From Tillus elongatus (lineage: Eukaryota; Arthropoda; Insecta; Coleoptera; Cleridae): 64,000 nt of DNA. Under the pieces are notes generated by a model that had not been told where the DNA came from, made no database searches, and saw nothing but the letters and a program-made list of their open reading frames with translations. The position numbers were made by a program, and so were the translations under genes. Numbering within the stretch: the stretch's first letter is position 1; every line of letters begins with the position of its first letter. Below are positions 54,260 through 64,000 of the stretch, piece by piece. The stretch is from positions 57,104,536 to 57,168,535 of the forward strand of contig OZ023270.1 in NCBI GenBank assembly GCA_964006375.1. The letters run 5' to 3'.

Positions 54260-57200
54260 ATTTTTTATTTATATAATTACTTATTCATCCCCCATCAAAA
54301 CGCTTAAAAGCCCAATTAAGGATGGGCTGATACACAAAGCAAAATAACAACAAACAATACAATAGAGAGACCCACTAGGCTTATCGCTTTGAAAAACATT
54401 TTTACCTCTATATCTAGGTCGTCTTGCAGTACAGTGTAATTATTGCACATCTGGTAAATTGGAGATGATGCAGCAACTGTGTAAGAGCTGTGGAGAGGTG
54501 AAATGTGCCTGAAAAACATGCAGTAACACAAGGCACATTGAAATTAAGTTGTTGAAGCAGGTTTGGGCAGTCAACACAGAATTAAGCAATTTATATAGAA
54601 AACATAACGAAACTGCACCGCCTGCGCATGTCGAGACTCTGCAAATTAATGCAAAGAAGTAAAACCAACAGGAGGATAATGACCATCTTCTTAAAAGCTA
54701 AGAAATTTTAGAAATCTTCTTTTTACTGATTCAAGGGTACCACATGTATCTCATACGTAGGAGCCCACGCATTCGAGCGATATTCGCGTGGCGACCTAAC
54801 CAACTAACAAAAGAGGATAGAAAGGGTATCAGTCAGGGACAAATTGCTGATGTTTCTTATTAGGAACCTAAGAGTTTTGTAAGCAGAACTAACAGTCCTT
54901 TCATAGTGTGATTTAAAAGATAAGAGTATCATCAAAAAGACCGCCAAGATCCGTAACGGCTCTGGGGTAACTAGGTGCAAGCCCTCTTAAATTGTAACTG
55001 AAGGTAATTGGGTCCTTATTTCAGTAAACGACATTACAGAACACTTAGAAATATTCACACAAAGACTACTCTGACAAAACCATTCATCAAGGACCTGATG
55101 ACACTTCTGGAGATGCAAGCAGTCATCAACACTCGAAATACTTTCAAAAATCTCAATGTCATCTGCAGTTTTGGAAAAGGAACGTCATGTAAAATATGTT
55201 TAACAGGGTCACTAAATATATTAAACAGTAGTGGACTGTGTATGGAGCCCTGCGGCACTGCCGAAGTTATAATAATAATAATTTATTGTTTCCAACAGAC
55301 CAAGTACAGAACCATTCACAGGACACTTACAAACTAATTAGCGAGTGAGATTACCATAAATTAACAATAACAAAATATTAATCCAAAAACAAACCTAAAA
55401 CTACAACATTTCAATAGCTCTATGCAACAATGTACACAAACTGTCACTAAATATATCACTATGTGAACAAATGATATTCAAAGTTTCACACATTACACAT
55501 ATTGGAGATCTTAACATAACAACAGTCCTAGCCTGATTATTATAAAATGACATATTATGCCGTTCACTCATCATGGGAACATGGAAATTTATCTGCGCCA
55601 ATAATTCCGGACAATCAATGACATTGTGTATCAGTTTATACAAAAACTTGATTGAGTCAACTCTTCTTAGCTTACACAAACTGACGAATTCGAAGTGCCC
55701 AAGCAAAACAGAATGATCGAACCCCCTCTCCGGATAACGCCCAGTTTCCTTAAACCACAGACATTTTAGAAACCTTCTCTGGACAGATTCGAGTGAGATT
55801 ATATGCACACCATAATATGGGTCCTAGACAAGAGATGCATATCGTAACTTGGAAAGAACAAAAGCACAATACAAAGCTTTAAGAGCACCAAAACATGTGA
55901 ACGACCCACAGTTCCATACTATAAATCCCAAAAACCTGTTACACTTGTTTACTATGGCATTGATGTGAATGTCAAACGACAGTTTCTTATCAAAGTGGAC
56001 CCCCAAGTCCTTTACAGTCTCCACACGATCGACCACCAACCGACCCACAGTATACTCAAACTGAACAGGAAAAGTTTTACGTGTGAAAGTCGTGACCTTA
56101 CATTTACTCACATTTAGTTCCAATCCATTCTGTAAGCATCACTCATAGAGTAAGTCTAGATCTTCTTGCAGTCTAATGCAATCATCCAGCGACGTCACTC
56201 TCATAAGCAGCTTCAAGTCATCTGCATAGAAAAGTCTCAGCACATTTAAACTACTGTCCAAATCATTGATAAATAATAGGAACAATAGCGGCCCCAGATT
56301 AGAGCCCTGAGGAACGCCCGAAGTAGCAATGAGCTCAGAGGACCTAAACCCGCCATAGCTAACAAATTGAACACGATCACTAAAATAATCTTCAAAAAGA
56401 CATAACATGCTATCGCTGAATCCATACAATGCAAGCCCCTCAAAAGGACAAAGTGATCGACACTGTCAAAAGCCTTTACAGAATCTGTGTAGACGACATC
56501 AATCTGACCCCCAGCATCAATTCCGTCCGAGACCCACTGAGTGAAAACGGCCAAGTTTGTGACAGTTGACCTACCCTCACAAATCCATGTTGACAGGGTG
56601 ATACCAGTGTTTTCACAGAGTTGTAGATACCCTCATATAGGACCATCTATTATATATGTTATAGATGTTAGATTTGAAGCCCTCGATCTCAACAAATTGC
56701 TTCCTTCCATCCAGGTAAGATTTGAATAAGCCAAGCAAGCCCCCAGAAAATGCGATAGCCCTCATCCTGTTAATTATAGCAGAATGATTTAAATGATCGA
56801 AGGCCTTAGATAGAACAGTATACACAACAACAACCTGTGAAGAGCGGTAGAGACAGGATGCAATTTACTGTGTAATGTCAAATAAATTCATTCAAATTGA
56901 TCTCCCGAGAATGAAACTATGCTGAGAAATGGAGAACCTGTTTTTGATGTGAAACAATATTCGCTGAAAAAGTCGGGCCTCGAAAATCTTACAGAAAACA
57001 TATGCCTATTGGTCGATAGTTCGATGGATCACTACTATCCCCACCTCGAAAACAGGAAAAAGTCAAGACAGCTTCCAAATCGTAGGAAATGTGCCACATC
57101 TAAGAATTAATGTACCAATTTTCTTAAGTGGAGTCAAGAAAGCATATTATAAGCAGTTGTGCCACCAAGAGCTAGGCACTAGATCAGGTGCACAAGACAT
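54260..57200 (-). mobile_element. LINE family C (CR1/jockey-like), interrupted by LINE D
   Basis: Minus-strand pieces: 57200-56620 carries RT fingers and palm (GTFPTIWKLS, QHSFILGRSIQMNLFD, YTVLSKAFDHLNHSAIINRM, YLDGRKQFVEIEGFKSNI). After the LINE D insert, 55258 onward gives PQGSIHSPLLFNIFSDPVKH. At 54900-54320 the tail region is decayed, with RSSPIYQMCNNYTVLQDDLD matching the 33 kb copy. The 3' end ggcccatccttaattgggct precedes an ATAA-rich tail near 54260. Frameshifts and stops are frequent. Confidence 0.82.
55268..56615 (-). mobile_element. LINE family D (CR1/jockey-like), inserted in LINE C
   Basis: The minus strand has DVVYTDSVKAFDSVDHFVLL, GVPQGSNLGPLLFLLFINDL, RLFYADDLKLLM (catalytic YADD, about 56240-56214), GLELNVSKCKVTTFTRKTFP, VETVKDLGVHFDKKLSFDIH, ESVQRRFLKCLWFKETGRYP and a C-terminal block ending HRAIEML. 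The 3' end is an ATT-repeat tail (55268-55285). Few stops, so it is younger than its LINE C host. 5'-truncated in the RT. Confidence 0.87.
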
Positions 57201-57812
57201 GTTAGCCTATATTTGAAGGAAAGACAAAGTATTTAATAAGTGGTTTCTATAACGTCAGAACTTATTAGGATAAATGTAAGTTGTTTATGGTTAATTTTTT
57301 AGTAAAAGCTGCCATATGAAACAGTTTAATGCTTAAGCCTTGTTTAAAAACCAGTAGCTTGTTTTTATTCTTACTCTATAGAAAAACACACTAGCAAATG
57401 TTACATTGTAATTTTATGAACTTAATAATAAAAACAGATTAATGAAAAGTGGAAAGTAGAATATGTAATTGTGTCATTGTTTTTTTAACTTGTTGAACAT
57501 TCTCTTTGAAATTAAAGTACTTACTAAAAAGGCAGCGGGCATCCAAAAATCTTTACATAGATTAAAGATTAATAAATGTTTTGACAGCTCAACATCACCA
57601 CACAAAATTTTAAACAAATGTAATCTAAAGGCCATGTTGAACATTGTGGTAGTGACATAAATGTATGATATACAGTCTAAATTCATCCATCTTTATAACA
57701 TTTAGTCAATCCCATTGTGAAAAATTTTTTTTTCAAACATTTTGCCTAATTAATGTGGAAACCTTTCTATTTGCCAAAATTTTTTGTTTAATTTCTATAC
57801 AGTACAACATAC

Positions 57813-57991
57813 CTAAAAACCTTAATGAGCATATGAAGCTCTTTCAGATAAGCTTTTTCAGATGCTATGAGCTCTCGGACGACTTCTTCATAGGTGAGAC
57901 TTGTCCGAGGTGCAGCAGACACCATTAGAGGTGCTTCGTTTAGTATACTTGGACCTCCACCTTCATCCTGATAAAACATATCCATGAGAGC
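57813..57991 (-). CDS. Sos: Sos exon (linker and start of DH domain)
   Basis: The acceptor is ttcag|GC at 57992 and the donor is AG|gtatgt at 57812. The exon starts in phase 0 and ends with two bases of an Arg codon. The translation begins ALMDMFYQDE, the short linker after the histone fold, and ends with YEEVVRELIASEKAYLKEL and IKVFR, the first helix of the Dbl-homology (DH) domain. In Sos the DH domain acts mainly as an autoinhibitory block on the allosteric Ras site. The exon before it, coding the histone-fold end, was not found between 57992 and 64000. Confidence 0.92.
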
Positions 57992-58190
57992 CTGAAATTA
58001 AAATAATGAATGATGCCTGAATGTTTCTAACACCAAATAATAAATAGTAATATCCAAAATTTAGTACCAATACTATCAAACCCATATTCAACAAAATTGC
58101 CTCAAAAATAAAGAAAACTAAGCTATTTGGTGGTTTCTCTGAAAAAAAATTCAACAGAAACAGATAAACTTTATTTCACTGCATGTATAT
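57992..58190. other. Sos intron, upstream of the first Sos exon seen
   Basis: Short host-type intron sequence with a pyrimidine-rich tract on the minus strand before the acceptor (cattattttaatttcag). No other feature. Confidence 0.5.
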
Positions 58191-58433
58191 TGGACGCAGT
58201 ATGTGCGTATAGTAGCAAATTAAAAGTCGTCTAATCCCAAAATTCAATTGAAAAAAAATGTCTCTCCATAAATTATGACACTGGTTTGATGAAATTAGAT
58301 ACACATGTTGCCCATATAAAGACTTTGTTACATACCATAATTGAATATTCTAGGTTAATAGAAAATTAACTCATTAAATTTGTAAAAAAAAAGTTTATCA
58401 AAACGCACTACCATAATGCACTTGCTGCCTCCA
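58191..58433. mobile_element. MITE, GCAGCAAGTGCGTTATGG family
   Basis: Left end ggacgcagtatgtgcgtata and inverted right end ctaccataatgcacttgctg. ~243 bp, non-coding. It matches the 11848-12167 copy at both ends and in the aattcaattg-rich middle. Confidence 0.7.
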
Positions 58434-58447
58434 AACTTTTACCACTG

Positions 58448-58452
<5 letters not shown>

Positions 58453-58530
<78 letters not shown>
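58453..58530. repeat. (TA)n microsatellite
   Basis: About 78 bp of TA dinucleotides just to the right of the MITE. Confidence 0.96.
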
Positions 58531-58534
<4 letters not shown>

Positions 58535-58979
58535 CTGTTTATGTACCTTTTAATCACATACTTTTAACTTTATTTAAATTGCTGCCAAATCATCGCAGAA
58601 ATGGGCTATTTCAAATAACTTTCTGCAAATATCTTAATCAAATGAAGAACAAAAGCTGTCGAAACAGTAATTTAAAGCAACACACTTCTTGCAATACTAC
58701 TTCTTGCAATACTAGCCCTCTATAACCTGCATTCGTTTCAGAATCTTTGACTAAAAATAACCAATTTTTAAGTTTCAAGTCACCATTTTGATATTTTTAG
58801 AAGAAAAAAATTATCAAAGTAATTTTTTGGTACTATGCCCTTTTGGCGTCAAGGAAATTTAACATTTGTCTATAATATTTAACACATGTTAATTACCACA
58901 AATAATATTTTTGTCTTGTGCCCTCTTTTGACTTCCAGCCTGACTGATTTTTTCCTTTTAAATGCTCGTAATTTTTTTT

Positions 58980-59330
58980 TATTAATATAGAGGTCTGAAT
59001 TTTGGCATGTAGTACATGTTGTATAGGATCAACTTGCATACCAAATTTGGTTGCAATAACTTTCGATATTTTCAAAGTTACAAAAATTTTCTGAAAGAAA
59101 ATCCAAAATTTTCTGAATGAAAATTCAGAATCTTCCCAGGTATAATTTTCCTGGCCAACGAGCTTATCAAACATAAAAATTGAAACTGATCCTGGATAAG
59201 GCTTCCAGTTCACCCCCATTCAATTTTTTTAAGGTCTCAAAGCAGCAATCTCACAAAAAGGAATTTTTCTATAAAAATTCGCTAAATGAAAAATTCTATC
59301 GTTGCATTTTTCATTTCAGTAAGTCATAAT
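58980..59330. repeat. Dispersed repeat shared with 10.1-11.4 kb
   Basis: Blocks such as ataaaaattgaaactgatcc and tttggttgcaataactttcg, and the ttttcctggccaacgagctt segment, correspond to 10080-10450 and 10830-11050. No coding content is credible. Its class is unknown; it often lies near a TA tract. Confidence 0.6.
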
Positions 59331-59639
59331 TTAGATGTAGGGTATCATATGCAGAGTCTTTGAAACCTATATGTTCCAAAAAGTATAACTTAGGTCAGAT
59401 GAAACAAAACTCCATTTTTAAATGACTTTTAACTTCAATTGTAATTCAGAAAGATTAGATCTGTGCTGATAACTATCCGATGCCCTCAAAAAACCTTAAA
59501 GTTGTGACTGATTTTCTAAACACCTTAATCTGAAAGTATGTTATTTTCTTTATGAGAATGTCTCTTTATGCTATTGCACAAATCTTGTTCTACCAGTGGT
59601 TCTGTATTTTGTGAAGTCCCATTTTGATCTTTTAGTATT

Positions 59640-60130
59640 TCGGGCCTTACAATAAAATAAATTGAGAGATGTGCCCAATACTTTTAAAACTTCCTTTAAG
59701 CTGCTACTGAGTCCATGCAGTTTTCCTTTGTTTCCACGAATGAAATATGTGATCAGGATATGTTCTAGTGTCTGTGATGCTTGGCATAATTTGCAGATAA
59801 GTGGATCTTCATAAATCAGTAAATGTGTGAGTTAACTTGGTACAGACAATTCTTAAATGTCTGGCGGCCATTTGTACTGAACGCAAGATATATCTATCAT
59901 TGAAGATCCAAGATATAGTCGTCTATATTTCTTAATTAAGTTTGTAAACCAACCCAGTAACTGCTCGTTACTTGTATACCATTTCATAACTCCTGTATTT
60001 GAATTGGTCTACCAACACCACATGCTTCTTTGGCTGCATTATTAACTATTTCATTTCCAGCGATTTCACAGTACAATAGGGTCTGTTGCAATGCTTTGGG
60101 TTTCATCAATTTTTTGCATTTTTGGAAAAT
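59640..60130 (-). mobile_element. Old LINE relic (RNase H and C-terminal region)
   Basis: The minus strand reads IAGNEIVNNAAKEACGVGRP (RNase H end, usual HSGIxGNExAD..A), then ARHLRIVCTKLTHLLIYEDP and LICKLCQASQTLEHIL, a C-x2-C...H zinc motif typical of RNase H-bearing LINEs. Many stops. It is different from families A and B. Confidence 0.6.
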
Positions 60131-60159
60131 TGATCTTCTAGAGGAATAAAACTCAAAAG

Positions 60160-61850
60160 TAAATGACTACAGGTCCCCTGTGGATGCGAAGACAAAATAA
60201 AAGAATAGGCCCAAGGTAACCCCCGCCTGGCGTAAGAGGCAACTAATTTGAGTCAAACATTGGCGGGTGTCTGGTACAGAGGAGCCTGGAGTGAGGCGGA
60301 TATCTGAGACATCTCTTGTCCCATTCACAAACAAAAGCAACCTAAATTTAAAAGCTCCCACTCTGAATGGAACACAGATACAATTTTGGAGTGAAGTCAA
60401 ATATTTAGGGATATCCTTAGACCAAAAACTGAAGTGGAACACAAACTTGGAAAAAACTCTTCCGAGAGCCACAGTGGCAAATGAATTTGCCGTAGAATAT
60501 GGGAAAGACATGGGGGTTGAATCCCAGGATGGTGTATTGGATATACCAAACTGTGAGCAAACCCATGGTGACATATGCATCTATAGTATGGTGGCCAAAA
60601 ACGGAACAAGCCTTAACACAGAGAAAATTGCAGTCTGATTTGTCTTGGAATAACGGGAGCTATGGACTACAGATGTAATAGAGGCAATGCTGAATATTAC
60701 TCCACTGCAGGTATGCGTGAAGAGGGAAGCAGCACTAAGTGCCTCAAGACTATTCCAAGCAGACAAATTCAAACCAAGGACTTGGTTGGTCACTTGAAGA
60801 TCCTTGAAATGATTCCCATGGAGTCACTCGCCAAACCAACAGACCAAATGCCAGCCAAACTGGATTTCATAATTCCATTTGACATGGTCATAAGCGACCG
60901 CCCAGTATGGGACAGACAGTGAAAGCCTTACAAACAATTTATCTGTATGGTATACTACAGGTGTAAACAAATGGAGGGAATAGGACTGAGAATAAAAGGA
61001 CATAACTTTAGCCTCACTAAGTCCCTAGGAAAAACTTCCACCATCCTCCAGGCAGAAATGCTTGCTATAAATCTCTGTGCACAGAACTGCATACAAAGAA
61101 GACTCAGAAATAGAGATCTACGTCCTGTCAGACAGTACTAAAGACTCTGAAATCTTTCCAAACAGAGTCTAAACTGACCTCGAACTGCAAAAAATCCTTG
61201 AAGCAACTGGGTACAAATAACAAAGTAACTCATGTGAATACCAGGCCATCAGGGAATTGAAGGAAACGAGGAAGCAGATACACTTGCAACAATACCATTC
61301 AATGATCCAGAGCCCTAATGTGGACCAGCAAGACGCCATGTAAGAAATGAACTTGATACTTGGGAGAGGAAGCAAATGCTGTCATACTAGACGGAAACGC
61401 CAGGCTTAAGGCAGCAAAACGGTTCATCAACAGAGAAGTCTGAACTGTTCCTTGAAACTGAGAATAATCACAGAACTTTGAGAGGGTACTCCACAGTAAG
61501 GTATTACATTATGAAGATGGGTAAGGTGGACAGTGAAAACTGCAGATATGGCACTGAAGCAGCAGAAACAACAGAAAACTTCCTATGCGACTGCATGGCT
61601 TAGTTCTGCAAAAAGCTCAAATACCTTGGTCGGGGACCTTAAAACCCCAGGAAATATGTAAAATGGCCTCCAAAAACATAGCAGACTATATAAAAAGTCT
61701 GAACATTTTGGGTAACTATTAGAAAATAGGGTCCGATACAAAAGGCCCATTGGGGTTGCAGCACTCAGAGGCCAAAGGCCTATATGACTCATTAAAACAA
61801 TCCACTGATCTACAATCTACTATTGATGCATCAATAATGTTGAGATGAGT
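60160..61850 (+). mobile_element. LINE family B copy with internal deletion
   Basis: It starts with a 5'-type segment (aacccccgcctggcgtaaga then ggcaactaa), which jumps at ~60335 to the end of the RT: LNLKAPTLNGTQIQFWSEVK, YLGISLDQKLKWNTNLEKTL, then RNase H fragments and the B tail to ~61800 (gactcattaaaacaatccac). Reading frames are broken repeatedly. It confirms the B order seen at 1-1560 and 48.7-53.9 kb. Confidence 0.8.
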
Positions 61851-64000
61851 TATATTTCTCGGTCTCAGCACCAAATAACAGTTTGAAATTTTCATTTGGA
61901 ACATACCGTTTTTTTGTTGAATTAATATTGGGATTGTTTTTTCCATGGAGGTTCATCAAGAGTATCGTTAGTGTTCACAACAAGGAGTTCTTGAGTTTTG
62001 CACACTGTTGACACAAATTTTCAAAGGTATTGAAATTTGATGAATTGGATTTTCTTTTCGAGTTCGAGCTGTTGCCTTCTAAGTCATAATGACATTCCAT
62101 GAGTTTCTTTATGTACAATTCAAGTGGGATGGTTCTATGGGCTCTTAATACTCATGTTGACAATTTAATAACTTACTAGTAAACTACAATTCAATCTTCT
62201 TATGAATTTTGATAATTGTCATGTATTTGTTGTACTTATATATCTAACTTTTAACTAATATAATTTTTAAATTAATAACTGACGTTAATCATCAAACTTT
62301 GTCCATACATAAGATACAATGTACTTATACTTTTTTAAGGCGGAACATTTTATTCTAAATTTGTGGATACTATTTCTTAATGTACTTGATCCCATCTGTC
62401 TTACTGCATCAATAGTGCAGCACCAGTGTTATTTTTGGTTACAATTTGATAGTTTTAAGTAAGTGTTTAATTTTTTCCATCATAGTTTTAATATACCATT
62501 TCTAGTCAAGAAGTCGCTTCCATAAACATTTATTTAGATTTAGTAATCAGCATTTTTTAATTGTGAAGTTACACTGGCTAAATTTGAATATCAAACTATA
62601 TTTGTCATAGTTTGCTATGATATAAATAATATATCTTGTCACTTTATTACTTTAATTGCAAAAGTTTAATTACACTTTACATAAAACTATATTTTATTAT
62701 GTTTTTAACAATCTTTCTCAACTTTTCAGCCCGACATCATCCACTCTTAGATGTGGGCTCCCTTTAATATAAACCAAGCGGCTCGATCTTGTGCTGTCTA
62801 GATCTGGTGCTTTTCTCTAGCTCTATAAATGTCATTAGCCTATCACAAGTTGAGATCCTTTGATATCCTGTTAATTCTCTTACAACATGTGCTGTCTAGC
62901 TGTAAAACCAGCAATTGAACCACAATAGTCATTTCTGTTTTTCTCATTCCACCTCGAAATGGAATTCCTAGCATCACATTTAACTTCAATTCCCTAGGGT
63001 AGGTAACCATTGCTTTTTCCCTAGAATTCTAACCCAAGAGCTTACATTTATAATGCACCGAAACCTTTTGCTGCAATACATTTGACAGGAGGAAAGAGGA
63101 ATCCCTCTTCACTAAGATAATGTATGGTGGGGTACATTGAGCCTGATAAGATTTTAAAATGCTACCCATTTTTCTTGTTTGAGTTATCAATTTCAAACAA
63201 AAACAACACTGTAAAGGCATTTATCAAGTTTCTTTTGATCCACAAATAAAACATAAAATACATTAGATTCTATTAAAATTACACATAACATGTTTTTTTT
63301 TTTATGGAACATCTGTATATTGTTTATCTTTTGATAGCATTTTTGTTGCTGATCAAGAATATATAGCACACCTTATACATTGGTCCAACAGTTTGAGTTA
63401 TTTATGAAAATGACAAAATATTAATTTTTGACGTAGTTCAAACAATAAATGTCATTTTATTGAATCATAAAGTTTAACCTGCTGACAATTGGTATAATTT
63501 TTGGTTAATTATAATTGAACGTGGTTTTCAAAATAGTGTTTTAGAAATTCAGTATTTAGGAAAAAACTGTGATATGATCCAAATATATTTTTATTAAATA
63601 ACAAAATACGTGTTTTCCAAAACACTGAACAAATTCGAGGCAAAATTTCAGAACATTATCAAAAAAAAAAAAAAATTCAGAAAATTAAGAAATGAAAATA
63701 AATAAGTATATTATCATTTTTGTTTAATCTCGTGCAGCCACTTCTATTAATACCATCATAGCAGTAACATGTATCTTTTATGTTGTGAGAATTTTAAAGG
63801 AACAGGAAGTATATTTCTTACAAACCGCATCCTACGAACATGCCAGAAGATTGTAGTTCATTAGAAAATTTTTTGAACAAATACTATGGAGATAATAGGT
63901 ACTATATATTGTATATTATGGGCCGATAAACGTTCATTTTCAACAAAAAGGGATGTAACAAACAAAACAATCGACTGGTCAAAGGAGAATCCTTAACAAA
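61851..64000. other. A+T-rich sequence, nothing identified
   Basis: I looked on the minus strand for the Sos histone-fold exons (motifs such as EYISADILK) and found none. No transposon ends or long open frames are recognisable. 62720-62900 (aagcggctcgatcttgtgct) is less A+T-rich and could be a very old LINE tail, but no motif supports this. Confidence 0.5.

Noticed and set aside
62720..62900. Possible LINE tail or conserved gene fragment
   Set aside because: Slightly higher G+C and vague similarity only; no motif on either strand survives inspection.
57992..64000. Search for the Sos histone-fold exons
   Set aside because: No segment with the expected EYISADILK-type motif and flanking splice sites was found; the exons are probably outside the window.

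Overview
The window looks like a piece of a large, A+T-rich, transposon-packed arthropod genome, most likely an insect. The host coding sequence is almost all one conserved gene cut into small exons separated by introns of up to about 15 kb. These introns hold at least five non-LTR retrotransposon families, two young LTR retrotransposons, several DNA transposons and MITEs, and long (TA)n tracts. I cannot name the species; an insect with an expanded genome, such as a beetle, is only a guess.

The backbone is Sos (Son of sevenless), the Ras guanine-nucleotide exchange factor, on the minus strand. Eleven exons between 57991 and 2405 join in phase into 2427 nt (809 codons). They run from the end of the histone-fold linker through the DH, PH, linker, REM and most of the Cdc25/RasGEF domain. 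The N-terminal histone folds should lie beyond 64000 and the proline-rich tail before position 1. A second host-type gene, an NKRF-like G-patch/R3H protein, sits on the plus strand inside the ~15 kb Sos intron (31775-32707).

Layout by region. 1-1560: chimeric LINE. 2934-5128: mariner-superfamily element with ~500 bp inverted repeats. 7984-12424: old hAT-like element carrying nested insertions (a PIF/Harbinger element, a 28S rRNA fragment, MITEs, (TA)n tracts and a 298-bp tandem repeat). 13.65-14.95 kb: LINE relic. 15718-18263: DNA transposon with 36-bp inverted repeats carrying a spliced, exon-duplicated gene. 19.07-20.76 kb: LINE. 21874-29549: two transposons in one (TA)n tract, first a mariner-like element with ~950 bp inverted repeats, then an LTR element that has lost RT, RNase H and the integrase core but keeps one long fusion ORF. 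29.99-30.90 kb: LINE copy with target-site duplication. 33.0-35.9 kb: LINE and mariner relics. 37.0-38.9 kb: hAT-type and other MITEs. 39.06-40.96 kb: LINE relics and a copia-type remnant. 40964-47414: intact BEL/Pao element. 48.75-53.88 kb: nested LINE-in-LINE plus a MITE. 54.26-57.2 kb: nested CR1/jockey-like LINEs. 58.2-61.85 kb: MITE, repeats and LINE relics. After 61.85 kb I see nothing identifiable.

Apart from Sos and the nested NKRF-like gene, essentially all coding sequence belongs to mobile elements. The most unusual items are the long-TIR mariner-superfamily elements, the RT-less gypsy-type element with a fused gag-protease-integrase-tail ORF, and the TIR-bounded element with tandemly duplicated spliced exons.
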